DNA of 51,501 bases. Origin: an uncultured Acidobacteriota bacterium. Lineage in GTDB: Bacteria > Acidobacteriota > UBA6911 > CAINFC01. Below are positions 51,438-51,501 of this stretch, piece by piece. The stretch is taken from assembly GCA_903847975.1 (NCBI GenBank), contig CAINFC010000035.1, positions 1-51,501 on the forward strand. Reading direction: 5' to 3'. The position numbers were made by a program, and so were the translations under genes. Each line of letters opens with the position of its first letter. Position 1 is the first letter of the stretch. The notes beneath the pieces were generated by a model, which was not told where the DNA came from, did no database searches, and saw only the letters and a program-made list of their open reading frames with translations.

Positions 51438-51501
51438 AAATCAGCCCTGTAAGGGCTGCGCAAACATTTGCCAGGGCTGGATTTTGCGCAACCCTTTCAG
51501 G
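51359..51501. repeat. palindromic repeat region, right-end copy (truncated by the window)
   Basis: GGAACCCCGAAAGGGGTTCC, then CACAGCCCGGGGTTGCGCCG, GGCGGATTTTTTGAAAATCA and GCCCTGTAAGGGCTGCGCAA are the inverse of 35890-36028 with few changes. The copy continues past the window. A GACTTTTTGCGA word at 51319 before it recalls the 46-base element that borders the other copy. Confidence 0.8.

Noticed and set aside
1-51501. tRNA, rRNA or insertion sequence genes
   Set aside because: No cloverleaf, rRNA segment or transposase was recognised on reading; small RNAs could have been missed without a structure search.

Overview
The window is about 51.5 kb of GC-rich chromosomal DNA with short intergenic gaps and many overlapping start/stop pairs. 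The likely source is a member of the Acidobacteriota, or a neighbouring anaerobic lineage. The grounds are a VWFA-related protein of the acidobacterial type at the left edge, many secreted proteins with regulatory-like, TPR or HEAT repeats, an octaheme cytochrome, and a complete set of core cytochrome c maturation genes. I saw no rRNA, tRNA, prophage, transposase or CRISPR array. The taxonomic call is an inference.

Layout. 1-6.3 kb: a secreted VWA-type protein, a Tat-exported DUF362 protein, a small outer-membrane barrel, a secreted S9 (DPP-IV-like) peptidase, and divergent from it a 68-residue peptide gene with a bacteriocin-type double-glycine leader (6085-6291). 6.3-11.3 kb: a HisC-like aminotransferase followed by a polyamine-type ABC transporter (potA, potB and a potC-potD fusion). 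11.3-14.9 kb: a 272-base inverted-repeat element, an AT-rich palindrome, and a sulfate-type ABC transporter with one permease and a PotA-like ATPase. 15.2-23.0 kb (minus strand): a radical SAM gene plus ccmD, C, B, A, a regulatory-like membrane protein, a ccmI-like gene, ccmF and ccmE. CcmE carries Cys instead of His at the heme-binding position. 23.2-31.0 kb (minus): two secreted proteins, tex, a TPR protein and an ABC-2 exporter. 31.2-35.8 kb (plus): motA, motB, two receiver-domain proteins whose output domains look degenerate, and a small RHH-like protein. 36.2-39.0 kb (minus): an EF-hand protein and an octaheme HEAT/TPR cytochrome c. 39.1-51.0 kb: a Tat aldo/keto reductase, DEAD-box helicase, NagZ-type GH3, a DUF1684 lipoprotein, yggS, PPi-dependent phosphofructokinase, a SIS-domain isomerase, nadA and a large hybrid sensor kinase.

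How the parts fit. The ccm genes would supply covalent heme for exported cytochromes such as the octaheme protein 13 kb away. The GH3, SIS and PPi-phosphofructokinase genes can be read as an amino-sugar and hexose-phosphate group. The MotAB stator genes sit directly upstream of two proteins likely to be signalling adaptors.

The intergenic DNA holds several dispersed repeat families with copies within the window: a 46-base GGACTTTTT...AAAAAGTCC element, a GGAAGA-rich palindrome, and a complex of palindromes near 35.8-36.0 kb whose inverse copy runs off the right edge. The best candidates for an undescribed system are the double-glycine leader peptide with its CxxCxxC core, and the radical SAM enzyme with an unusual Cys spacing in the Cys-type CcmE operon.
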